From: Blasia pusilla
Lineage: Eukaryota > Marchantiophyta > Marchantiopsida > Blasiales
Assembly (NCBI GenBank): GCA_050084515.1
Contig: CM114272.1
Span: forward strand, 60,326,001-60,390,000
Length of the DNA: 64,000 nt
Direction of reading: 5' to 3'
Below, piece after piece: positions 46,400-57,030 of this stretch. The number at the start of each line of letters is the position of its first letter. Within the stretch, counting starts at the first letter, position 1. Both the position numbers and the translations under genes were made by a program. A model generated the notes under the pieces. That model worked only from the letters and a program-made list of their open reading frames with translations, was not told the DNA's origin and searched no databases.

Positions 46400-47396
46400 C
46401 GGATGGCAAAACCTCACGCACTCTCAAGATGGTGCACCCTGCACTCACATCCAACGTCGTGGGTGCCGTCTACTGCAAGTAGACATAGTCTCCTTGATGA
46501 AACCTCCGGATAGTAGGTCGATAACTACCTCCTCGAATAGTCGCATACCTCAACGTATCCCGTTGTTGCACAATCGCCAAGTTCTCAAACGCCATGGGCA
46601 TCACTCTCTAAAATAACTCAACCCTCTGAGAACATGCTCGCATCCATACATCAGGGTCCTCAAGATTCAACATCTCACCAACATCTCGACGAATGGCCGC
46701 AGGTAAATCTGGCTTTCGGCCATAAAGCAACAAGTACGGTGAGAAAGACGCTAAGGATGTCTGCCTTCTGAATCTGTATCCTATCAGACCACCAACCACG
46801 GCAACTGAAGGTCCCAATCTCCTAGGTGACCTCTCTGCAAGCCATACTTGCGTAGTGCTCTCTTCACTGTCTGCACAACCCGCTCCGCTAGTCCATCCAT
46901 CTCAGGATGATCTCGCGAAGTAGTACGGTGGTCGATCAATGCCTGATCATACAAGGCCTGAAACTCCCCGTGGAACTCTATACCCTCGTCTGTCAACACG
47001 TCAACTGGTGTACCGTAATGACTCAACAACACTCAATCTAGGAAGGCATACGCTACTCCCTCAGTTGCTTTGTCAAGCAATGCAACCAACTCTATCCACT
47101 TTGAGAAGTGCTCGACCATCACCAACACATAACGACTATGGCGCCGTCAAAGGCAAAGGTCTTGAAAAATCCAAACTCCATCTATAACCTAAACCCATGA
47201 TCGGAAGTGGATGCAATTGTGGAATCAGAGCATTGAACGATGCTCGGACTCGATCACACACCATGCATTTGGCAACAAATTGTTGAACGTCAGTCTGCAT
47301 GCCTCGCCACCAATACTGAATCTAGAGCAAGGTGTACCTCCGCTTCACTCCAAAATGTCCCAACTCCTCATGGGCATGACGCACCAAACGTGCTCT
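46400..47396 (-). pseudogene. DM4 integrase
   Basis: Pieces in different frames: HHCC zinc region about 47,390-47,260 (HAHEELGHFGVKRRYT), core at 47,032-46,784 with LTDEGIEFHGEFQALYDQ and RDHPEMDGLAERVVQT (Asp and Glu of the triad), then GYRFRRQTSLASFSPYLLLYG (46,817-46,608) and the C-terminal barrel to about 46,400. The first catalytic Asp region (about 47,190) is shifted. Confidence 0.8.
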
Positions 47397-49080
47397 CTAC
47401 GAAGGATGAGGCACTACACCCACTCTACCATCCTCCCACACTCGCAACACATGTGTGCCCTCCCATTGAAACCGTCTGGCTCGTTGTAGGATCCGACCCC
47501 GCTCTTTAGCACCCACTGTGCTTGCGACGCTGCCAGTACGCAAGTACTCCAAGACCACTTCATCGTCATGAATGTCTCGGCCACCTGTCATCTCCTCACC
47601 GGCCTCTGGATCTAAGGACTCTCCATCAGACCTCGCCATCGAAGTCTCACCAATCTGGCTCTCCATAGCCAACAAGCCCAAATAGGCTGACGCATGCCAT
47701 CCTAGCACCAACTCCTCATCACTCTCACCATGCCAACGAGCTCCAATCGTATCTCGCTGACTCGGGCATGGATTACGATTCAAACCATCTACATCCTGGT
47801 TGAGCATCCCAGGTCTATGCACCACCTGGAAGTTATACTCTTGCAACAAAAGAGCCCACCTCGCAAGCTTCCCTGTAAGCTTGTCGGACTCCATCAACCA
47901 CTTAAGTGGCTGATGATCATTTATGATGGTAAAGGGATTGCTGAATAGATAACATAAAAAATGTGCGAAAGCCCATATTGCAGCCAAGCACTCACCCTCA
48001 TACGAGCTATACTTTGCCTTTTGAACATTGTTCAATCGACTAGCGTAAGCCACCACAAACTCTCTACCATCATCGTCATGCTGGGTGAGCACGGCTCCAA
48101 GCCCCAACATGGTCCAATCGGTATGCAACTAGAAAGGACGCCCCCTGATCGGTCTCCTCAATATGGGCACGGATATCAATCTGTCCTTGAGCATCTAAAA
48201 TGCTCTCTCTTGCTCATCCCCCCAATGCCACTCCTGATCCACCTTGGTCATCAAGGTTAGCGACTTCGCAATCGGACTGAAACCCTTGACGTAGCGTCAA
48301 TAGAAGTTTGCCAATCCCAGGAATGCACGAACTCGATTCACATCTGTAGGACGTGGAATGCATGAAATAGCCTCTTCCTTCATCAGTTGCACACCAAGGC
48401 CACCTAGGTATATTGTATGACCCAAGTACTTAATCTAGCCATAGAAGAACTTGCACTTGCGTGGATGTAGCTTCAGCCCATGTAACTACAATCGTCGAAA
48501 CACCTCCTCTAGATGTCGCTCATGCTCCTCAACCGTGGCGCTAAAGACTACGATGTCATCAATATAATACTTAGCAAAATCGAAACATGCCAAGATCCTA
48601 TCTATGACCCTCTGAAACTCAACTGGGGCGTTCTTTAACCTAAACGGTACGAACCGCCACTGGTACAAAAAATCCTTCCCGTGAGGATCAATGCCCTAAA
48701 ATGCCATCTTTTGCGTGTCCTCCAATCCGATAGGTAGCTGATGGTATCTAGCTCGCAAATCCAATGAATTAAAGACCTTTGCATGCCCAATGGCATCAAA
48801 GATCTCCTCAGGGATGGGATGGCATACCTATCGGACTTTGCCTACCGATTGATAGGTCGGTAATCTCCACACATCCGCCTATCTGTCCAATTGCCATGCA
48901 CATCCTTCTTGGCGGGCATGACAGTGGTAGATGCATACTCTCCATGCGACATCTCCGCTAGTCCTACTCCAACCAAGTCCTGGCTCCTACTCTGAATCCG
49001 AGCCCTCTCCATATCACTGTACTTGTAGGGTGGTCGAAATATCGGCGTGTCACTCAACAACTCAATGCCGATCCCTAGAT
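47397..49080 (-). pseudogene. DM4 reverse transcriptase and RNase H
   Basis: RNase H in the frame 48,128-47,397: HTDWTMLGLGAVLTQHDD, YSSYEGECLAAIWAFAHF, NDHQPLKWLMESDKL and VVHRPGMLNQDVDG, continuing into the integrase linker. RT pieces: 49,080-48,842 (MPAKKDVHGNWTDRRM) and 48,668-48,486 (LKNAPVEFQRVIDRI, catalytic YYIDDIVVF intact). Several stops and frameshifts lie between. RT sequence begins abruptly at about 49,080. Confidence 0.85.
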
Positions 49081-49611
49081 TTTGGCAGGAGAGAGGAAGA
49101 GAGGAGAGGAAGAGAGGAGAGTTTCTCTTAAAAAAAAAGGGCCAAATCTGCCTCCTCTCTTCAAAACTTTTTGACATATTTGAAATTTTTGTTTGCTTTC
49201 AAATTCATGAAATCTTTAGAAGAGAGTAGGTAGTGGTCCACATTCCGGCCTAAAGAAACCTCCTTTTTCCAAGGGGCGAAAAACAAGTAGACATCATTAC
49301 ACCAAGACTCAAGACCAACTTTGTGAAATATGAACACACGAGATGATAATTGAACCAGAAGATTGTTAGCTTTCTAGAGTAAAGAGAAACTGATGTCCCT
49401 TCATTCAAATACTAAATCTGATAAACCGAGAAGTTGCACCCCTCCCAACCCGTCAAAATTTTACAGGTTACAACTCTTGCAACCCGTCGGAATCAGATGG
49501 CTTGCACCCCTTGCAATCAAGCTCACCATAACAAAGGAAAAATTTTGAGAAGTGATTCCATTCCACCCTGCACCCACAAAAATCCAACAAGTTGGGAATC
49601 CGAAATGGCAA

Positions 49612-50040
49612 TCCGACAGGTAGTAGGAATCCAGCACGTCTTAGAGAAGAAAAGAAGCCTACGACTGGTTTGACGATACAAGGGGAACGAGCCAAAAGTG
49701 AAGAAGCCCGCCACAATGCCTGAGAAGTTGGTCTCATAGGGAAAGAGTCCGATCACTCAAGCAGCCAAGCTGTTAGAATCCGACAGCTTGCCTGGAAATG
49801 GTTAAAAAGTTGCAGTGGTCAAAAAGTGAAAGTTGCAACCCGTCGGAATCGAACGAGTTGCAAAATAAATATTCTTAGTAGCTAGACGAACACATCGACA
49901 AGTCCAAAAAATTTATTCAACTAACTTTTACAAATACCATTATCGTTTGAAAAAATCTTGTTCTTTATTACATCCAAAAGAAGCTCGGAAATGTACATTT
50001 GATCTAGTCTATGATTTCTTCAGCCTCGTCATCTACAAAT
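49612..50040. repeat. Direct duplication, left copy (~420 bp)
   Basis: Starts CAGGTAGTAGGAATCCA and ends near CTATGATTTCTTC; matches 50,302-50,725 at about 85%. Confidence 0.85.
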
Positions 50041-50301
50041 TTACTCCTAATTCTCCTAGGTTCGTGTACAAAAGGAATGTCCTAGGATACAAGTGGCTCC
50101 TCTGGCCGATTGTAGACGGGGATCGAAAATGTTGGTGAATTCGAGAGCCTTGGCCCCCCCTAGGTACACCATAACGGTCCCATGTAACCTGATTTGAGTC
50201 CCACCGCCTTCCTCGGTAGTAAATCTTGTACGCTCTGCAAGGTGACACCCATCCAGTATCAATATGTGCTCCGTCCTTGGAGAGACCATCATGTCCTCAG
50301 C

Positions 50302-50725
50302 CAGGTAGTAGGAATCCAACACGTCTTAGAGAAGAGAGGAAGCCTAAGACTTGTTTGACGAAACTAGGGGAAGGTGCCAAAGTAAAGAAGCTCGCCAGAA
50401 TGCCTGTAAAGTGGGACTAACAGGGAAAGAGTCCAATCACTCACGCAGCCAACCTGTCAGAATCCGACAGGTTGCTTGGAAGTGGTTTAAAAGGTGCAGT
50501 GGTCAAAAAGTGAAAAGTTGCAACCGATCGCAATCCGACGTGTTGCAATATGAACTGTCACAGTACATGGATGATCACAATCGACAAGACCAAAAAAGAT
50601 ATTCAGCAAAATTTTACAAACACCATCATTGTTTGAAAAAGTCTTGTCCCTTATTACATCCGAAGGAAGCTCGGAACTGTACATTTGATCTATTCTATGA
50701 ATTCTTCTGCATCATCATCAAATAA
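50302..50725. repeat. Direct duplication, right copy (~420 bp)
   Basis: Second copy of 49,612-50,040; both include two GCAACCCGTC-type palindromes at matching places. It lies just downstream of the end of the methyltransferase-like pseudogene. Confidence 0.85.
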
Positions 50726-50776
50726 ATCCCCACTCCAAAACGCTACACTCAAGTTGGGTCCTTGAGTTCTTTGAAC

Positions 50777-52310
50777 TCATTCGTCATCGGTCGAGAGCTC
50801 TTCCAGAATTATTGTCGGCCTTGCCCTCCCGATTTTTGGAATCGTGGGAAGTGACGATGATGTCACTACCAATGGTGGGTCTAGAACCGGAGCTTTTGGC
50901 TTCGGAGGAGAGTTGTATGCCCCAACTAGCCTGTCGTAATCTGCCTTTGCCTCCTTGCAAAGGTCAAACAGTTCCTGCCTTCCCTCAAGGCAAAGAATGT
51001 TCCTGCCACTCTACCATGTGCCTCTCATACTCGCCCCTGAAAGGCCCACTAAGTCGAACATCAAGTCACCCGGCCTTGAGAAGAGCTCGATGAGCATTTG
51101 CATCAGCGCCGGCGACTTTTCCCTTCCTCCAAGTAAGGGGGTACCATTTTTCATGTAAATTCTCGGGGGGGAATTGTATAAACTATCTAAGTTGTACCCA
51201 TCCGAGCATGGATCCACTGAATTGAGGATCTGAAACACTTGGAAGTTGTGCTCCGGCCTTACAAAATAGTAGACAAAGGAGTGGTCCATCTGTAAAGAAC
51301 CAAGTTGGAAAAAATGTCAGCAATAAGAAAGAGCTAATTTCAGTATGCAACAACAAGAAAGGTATACTATCAGAATGGTGACACAATGTGCAACTTGTTC
51401 CCAAAGAACTTTGCTTAACCCCAGAGAACTTAATTATAGTCCTAACATTGGAGCAACGTGCGGAGTCTGACGGGTTGTTTTACAAGTGTTAGTGTTTTTT
51501 TTTGCCATGAGCAACCCGTCGGAAGGTGAGAGGTTGCTGGCTTAAAGCAGCCCATGGTTGGCTAAGAGCAACCCGTCGGATTCAGACGGGTTGCATCATT
51601 CCAAAACACAAGGAAAAAGCATAAGCACTTGCAACCCGTCGCTTTCAGATGGATTGCACCATCGAAGTCTCCAACTCAGACAATCCGACGGGTTGCATGC
51701 AGAGATGGAACCCGTCGGAGCAAGAAAATTTGGATATGGATTTAGAGCCCTTACCCGGATTTGACTCGTCGCGGATCGGAGTGGATACCCATTCTTGATA
51801 ACCCACGATTGCGCCGTCCTCCACTTCAGCAACCTCTTGACGCACTGCAGGTTGAAGAGCTTGTCCTTGCTCCCTCCAATCAAAACCAAGAAACAGCCCT
51901 TGTCACTGAGATAAGCGTCTGCAAAGGAAAACATGAGCGTGATGTGGTCATAAGAAAGAGGGACATTCTAGTCTGGGACACCGTCAGACGGATTCTTGTT
52001 TCACAAGCGCAACCACAAGGGAAAATCAGCAACAAGGAGATCCACCGCCACCACCTCAACCTCCCCATGGACTGTCCAGGGAGTGTGCCCATTTTTTTGA
52101 AGCTTCCGTCCCACCGTTGTCAATTTTTCGATGGCGGGTGTCGATGCTTGGGAACTGAAACTTTTCAGTTCATCCAGAAGATTTGTGCTGTGAATGATGA
52201 TGCTTGTCTGGGTCATTGTTTCTCTATGTCTTCCCAAGGATGATGGAGTGCTCTCTTTGGGAAGACTCGGCCTCGGAATTCTTTGATCCCCTCGCCTTGG
52301 CTTTGAGATC
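50777..52310 (-). pseudogene. Split gene resembling a beta-class N6/N4 DNA methyltransferase
   Basis: Exon-like part 1 (about 52,310-51,755) reads VDLLVADFPLWLRL, where DFPL stands where a DPPY-type motif IV would be, then LMFSFADAYLSDKGCFLVLI. It ends at a donor (GG|GTAAGG, 51,754). After about 460 bp with branch/pyrimidine-like sequence, an acceptor (TTCTTTACAG) at 51,291 opens part 2: MDHSFVYYFVRPEHNF ... KNGTPLLGGREKSPALMQML (motif X-like), IELFSRPGDLMFDLVGLSGAS (motif I-like, FxGxG eroded) and RNILCLEGRQELFDL. It ends in an acidic STDDE and stop at 50,777. The IV-then-X-I order is that of beta-class N6-adenine/N4-cytosine methyltransferases. At least three internal stops make it a pseudogene as read. 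Substrate and origin (host, transposon or virus-like) are unknown; a non-methylating Rossmann enzyme is the alternative. Confidence 0.5.
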
Positions 52311-54150
52311 CATGATTGTGACCAGAATATCCGTCCAAGAATGTATAGTGTTCATGACCAGCCACTTTATCTAAGATAGTTTCGGTAAAGGGCAAGGGGT
52401 GATGATCCTTGAGGGTGGCTGCATTAAGCTTCCTAAAGTCTTGACATACCCTGATCTTACCCGACTACTTCTTCGGAACAATGACTATGGGAGATACCCA
52501 CTCACTACTAAGTACCGGATAAATGACTCTTGCTTCCAACCTCTGATCAATTTCATCTTTGACCATTAAGGAATACTTTGGATTCAATCTATACTTCCGC
52601 ATTTGCACAGGGATTGCCCCCGACTTCAGATTAATTCTATGCTCTCCATATTTGGTTGGTACTCCTTTCATCTCATCCATGGTGTAGGCAAACACATCAA
52701 GGTACTTTGAAAGCAAAGTTTTATATTGTGAAAGTTCACATGAAGACAAGTCTGCAGACATATGCAAGGCCTTAGTACCGCTCATCAAGACTTCTTGGTA
52801 GTCCATCTCTTGCATCATCTTCTCCGTGAACTGGTAGGTAGTGAGCCCAGATGGCTCCTCCATTGGACAGGACTTGCTTCGCTCTGATTGTAGAAATTCT
52901 TCATCTATCTTGTAGCACTCCAGATAGCACACATAGGACGAGGACTTTATCTCAACTGTCGCGTCCTGATCCGAGGTATACCCCTCATCCATGGTAGGTA
53001 TCTTCCCTGAGACGGCCGAGACTTCCAAGACAACTTCACTAACTTCTTGGAAGTACTCGATGGTGCTTGGAAAGTGAATCTTTGTCTTTTCCAATCCGTA
53101 TTGACTTGAGCCCCATAAAGCCACGGCCTTCCAATGAGTAAGGGGTAACCAGCGTCTGTCAAAGGCTGAAGGACAAGATAGTCCAGTAGAAATAGATCCT
53201 CCTATCATAGTGGGTATCTGGGAAAGCTGCCCTAAGGGCCACTTACGAGACTGATCTGCAAAGCGTAAATACTTATCGATGGGTTCATACTTAGTGTAAC
53301 CCAAAGCATGTGTGGTCTGCTTTGTCATGATCTTGATCCTACTTTCGGAAGCTATAGGAACCTTCTTGATGGTATGCCCTTCAATTTCAACTTCTACTTC
53401 CAGCGCACCAAGGTCTTGAACTTCTATGTGGAACAGATCCACCATTGGGAGCTTCCTTGATCCTGCCTTCTTCTGACGTCCAACCTTCCAACGTTGGAAA
53501 ATTTTCCCATAAATAGGATTATCCATAAGTAACTGCAATAAGGATATATTTTTTGGGCTGGCAGCGAAATCCTTCAGCAAGTCGTAAGCTTCCATCACCA
53601 AAGGGGAAGCCACCGAGGTCTCCATTTTTACTTCTTTGTGCTTGTGTAAGGGTCCTAGCGCGAAGACTCTCCTTGCTTGTTTTTCCTGAACTTGGTTACG
53701 GACCTGCTCCTCTACTTCCGTATGGAAGTACTTTGGATGATTACGATCAAAAGTCGGGTTCTCATCACCTTTCAGAATAGATTTTCTTGATCAGGATGTC
53801 TCAACCGCTTTCTTCGTAGACGGAACACTTCAAGAAGATGAAGATTCTGGGGTCTTCGACCTCACAATTTTCTTCTTAGACTTGGACCTGGTTTCAACTG
53901 CGAAGACCTTGTTGAGAAGGTCCTCGGGCCAATGTGTGGACTCTTTGTCGATCTTTGTTGCAGGGTCTCCTTCCTTAATTGTCACCTTCCTTGGCATCCT
54001 TGGTGAGGTGATTTCTTCCACATGCACTAGCTGCACATTAACATCATTCTTGGTTTTCTAGGGAAAGATCCGCTCGTTGTAACTATCCTAACTTCCCATA
54101 TGGTCCAAAAAGTCACGTCTCTTCCTAGCCTAACTACTCTAACGGTGTGC
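52311..54150 (-). pseudogene. TX-F gag end, protease and RT start
   Basis: 54,036-53,830 matches the gag C-terminus of TX-G (VQLVHVEEITSPRMPRKVT). The frame 53,625-52,465 (386 codons) holds the protease: where TX-G has PIDSGSEINIM this copy reads PIASESRIKIM, so Asp and Gly of the DSG triad are both replaced (residues 92-94, near 53,345). RT then begins (IPVQMRKYRLNPKYSLMVKD, YPVLSSEWVSPIVIVPKK). After a stop it runs through LNAATLKDHHPLPFTETIL and YTFLDGYSGHN and stops at about 52,311, where the sequence changes to the methyltransferase-like pseudogene. RT catalytic residues and RNase H are missing. Probably the upstream part of the same element as 40.4-45.2 kb. Confidence 0.75.
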
Positions 54151-54675
54151 CGCTTGAAATCGCGACCAATCTTAGCTTCGTTGCGAAGTCAGAACCTCTT
54201 CTTCTTCCTTAGAGGACGAAGCTCTTCCTCTTTGTCTAAGTACAAAGCATTGCATTCTTTCCGGTTGTTCCAAGTGCTTCATTCTTCGTTCTTCCGCGAA
54301 GCATTGATGCTTTGTCTTGGTGCTTCGTTGAAGAGCGTAGTACTTCTTCCTCTTCTTCTTCATCGTGCTTCGTTCAAGAGTGAAGCACTTATTAAGCTTC
54401 GTTATCTTTGCCAAGGTTCGCTCTTGGTTTTTAGACTTCGTTACCTCATTTCCCTCTCCTCCAAGATAAGTCCTTGATTTTACATCTCTCTGCCTTATCC
54501 TAGGAGCTTCATAGTCAATTTCAATACTCTTCATTCTTCCAATCCACAAAAATAATATCCAAGACAGCTTTGTATATACAAACTTTACTTCAAATAGTCC
54601 TTATCCCTGAAGAGATCCATACTCACGTTGAATCAAAATGTATCAATTTCCAAAATTGCAAAATTATGGGTATCA
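54150..54675 (-). repeat. TX-G 3' LTR (part)
   Basis: Starts on the minus strand at 54,675 with TGATACCC immediately after the purine tract GAGGGAGGAGG (about 54,680-54,692). It contains many GAAGCA/CTTCG words similar to the TX-F LTR. The charged frame 54,172-54,549 is a by-product of this composition. Confidence 0.6.
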
Positions 54676-54716
54676 TATACCTCCTCCCTCAAATGTGAGC
54701 CAGCCCAGCGAACACT

Positions 54717-56900
54717 TCATGGTGCTACATCAAAATCCATAAATGTGTCTTCTAAGCCATCAAATTCAGTTGCAGGAGGAAAACGACCATGAATAGTCAA
54801 AGGTTTGTTGATGATGTTAGGCATGTGATTCCTCATTTTCTCTTGCCACTTAACAACGACCAACAAAGTCCCAAGCACTTTGTTCTGGACTAAGATATCC
54901 GAGGGTGTAAATGAAGGAAGCTCTTCAAGATCAACGGTAAGATTGGGTGGTACTTCCGGGAGAGACTTTGAATGATTATCGAACTGGCATTTCCAGTGTT
55001 TGTTGACACAAGCGATTTCTTCGATCATCTGTTGTTGAAAGTTCTTCCTTGCTTCCTCACAATCTCCTTGACATCTTTAGGGTCCAGCTGCACTTCGTTG
55101 AGAAGCTTTTTTTTGGCTTCCAAGACTGAGATCCTCCCTATGGCTTCTGACCATTTTTCTACCAAGTCAGTGTTGGTTTCCTGTTGATCTTGTAGTAACT
55201 TAGACATCTGGGCATTCTGCACCGCTACTTTCTTGAATTCCGTTTGGAGAAGAGCCACTTGGTGTTGATACTGTCGAATCAACTGCGAAGACTGCTTGAC
55301 TTTGAGACACCAACAGATCCGCCCCTAAATCTTTATTGATTGCCAAGCTTTCCCATTGGCGTGCATTCCGTGATTCATATTGGGCTTGTACCAACTCGGT
55401 CTGAGTTTTACAAAGCGTCGCTCTAGTGTCTTCGAGTTCTTAATTGCAAAGCTCAAGTTGTTGTTGTGACATTCTTCACTATGCTTCTTTCTCTAACAAA
55501 GCTTGTGCCCTACAATTCAAATCATCGAGCGCCTGTAGATATTGGTCCGCTTCTGCTTTGTCGCCCAAGTGTAATACCCTCTTTAGCTGGTTCATGACAA
55601 GTACGGCGAGATTAAGAAACCACACAAGGTGCGTTGCCGTCCTTGTCATATGACGAAGAGTGGGGGGCTCGTCACTAGTGCCAGGTATCTCAGTTGGATC
55701 CTCTGGGGCCACCTGTTCCGTGTCCGAAGGCGTCTCAAAGTTGACCCTTCCACGCTTTGGTCTTTGCAGTTCGGTTTGATCCTCGTCTTTGCCCAAAGCA
55801 TAGGTATGTGGGTGTCGCCTTTAACGTGCTTCGTGAGTCGGCGTGACTTCCCGGCTTCCCGAAGATGAAGTTTCGCCCGTCTTTGGTAAGAGTACTGGAG
55901 TCACTTGCATCCAATCTAGTGCCTCATCGGCCGTCAGTTCTTGCTTATGAATGTAAAAGTGGATCAAAAAAGATGACAGGAAAGACTTCGTGTTGGGATG
56001 AAGCGCTTCCATCATTCCGCGTACGTGTCCGTCCAAGAAGGTAGCGAAGTCTACACTTGGTACTTTGGAGTCCAGATGTTGATTCCAAAGTACCTAGCAC
56101 ATCTTGACAAGCTTATTAGTCAAGTTGTAAGAGCAAGCAGGATAAAAAAAAGGTCATCAAATGCTTGCAGAATTGTCCAAACAAGGGTGGGGACAAAGTG
56201 GTAGCCTTGTAGCCATTCTTGCTTAAACGGTCTGATGTCACACAACCGAGCGCCAACAAATCTTTGTGTTTCACCATCAAGTCTGTGTCATATTCATAAT
56301 CAGGAGCGGTAGGAAGCATATAAGTCACCCTCCAATCATCTGGAGTCCACTGTTGTGGTTGGGCGCGATACCGGAACCTTTTCTTCTTGAACTTGGCAGC
56401 TGCAGCCAAAGAGCAAACCTGCCTTAGAAGCTCGCCTGAAGTCAATGTCCAATTGGCTTGAAAAAACATCGCGAGTGATCGTTCCTTGAGCGCTTTGACT
56501 AATTTGAGTGAAAGCTTTATCAGTGGCATGGTCTCACTTTGCATGATGGGTGCTGAATCTTCAGGCGGCATCGTGGTTATCAAACAAAGTGCCGTAGGCC
56601 GGTCCATGTGTGCTGTGCGCTTTGGCCTACTGCGCAACTTAGTGGGCACTCTGTCCATGAAAATGACGAGCAAGTAGTAGTCAGGAGCTTATGTGGGCGA
56701 ACTCCTGAACGGTTTCTTGGTTGTGGCGGCGCGGATATAACTATCCCGACCCAACGGTAAGAGCATGGCATGTGAGATAACGAAGTCTGTCTGCCTCTTC
56801 GTACTTTGCATAAGACCGAAGCATGGCACCTCTTCGCACTTCACATAAGACCGAAGCACAACACCTCTTTGCACTTCACATAAGACCAAAGCACGGCACC
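54717..56900 (-). pseudogene. TX-G third ORF, downstream of integrase
   Basis: Readable in frames 56,673-56,116 (ALKERSLAMFFQANW, KKKRFRYRAQPQQW, DDWRVTYMLPTAPDYEYD, LLALGCVTS), 56,036-55,821 (KSFLSSFLIHFYIHKQE, SSSGSREV), 55,796-55,479 (LRHMTRTATHLVWFLN), 55,394-55,200 and 55,282-55,025 (VALLQTEFKKVAVQNAQ, heptad-like coiled coil) and 55,028-54,717 (ending DFDVAP, just before the LTR). Homologous pieces in the same order occur in TX-F. The protein would be about 650-700 residues, soluble, with a globular N-terminal half and a coiled-coil C-terminal half. Not recognised; plant Ty3/gypsy elements with extra ORFs in the env position are known as a class. Confidence 0.7.
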
Positions 56901-57030
56901 TCTTTGCACTTCACATAAGACCAAAGCACGATACCGCAATTTTTCCCGTAACAATGCAAAGCGCCAGTAACAAAGCGCTGCCCCCCTTCTCCTCCTTCAG
57001 CTTTTAGTTAGGGTAGGGTTGCGGCTGATG

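Larger units (their letters stand above)
45191..49080 (-). mobile_element. DM4: 5'-truncated DM element inserted into TX-F
   Basis: Contains RT (from about residue 60 of the domain), RNase H, integrase, PHD finger and 3' LTR on the minus strand. It starts abruptly at about 49,080, so gag, protease and methyltransferase are absent. The left end abuts TX-F integrase, whose other part appears at 52.3-54.1 kb, so DM4 landed in or beside TX-F. Confidence 0.8.
49081..50776 (-). other. Non-coding 3' region of the N6/N4-methyltransferase-like pseudogene, with duplication and palindromes
   Basis: Purine-rich junction at 49,081-49,140, then sequence containing a ~420-bp direct duplication and several GCAACCCGTC palindromes. 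A minus-strand 88-codon frame (50,322-50,056, with TVMVYLGGAKALEF) lies in the segment between the two duplicates; it is not recognised. Confidence 0.5.
49479..51720. repeat. Cluster of about ten GCAACCCGTC palindromes
   Basis: 27-30-nt imperfect palindromes whose arms are GCAACCCGTC(GGA) and its complement, at about 49,479, 49,764, 49,834, 50,449, 50,517, 51,459 (half), 51,509, 51,569, 51,630 and 51,680-51,720. The copy at 51,569-51,597 has ten-base arms that pair perfectly around a short centre. Five of them lie within the inferred intron of the methyltransferase-like pseudogene. Confidence 0.85.

Noticed and set aside
54172-54549. 125-codon highly charged minus-strand frame
   Set aside because: Falls in the TX-G LTR; composition reflects repeated CTTCG/GAAGA words, and TX-F shows no matching protein.
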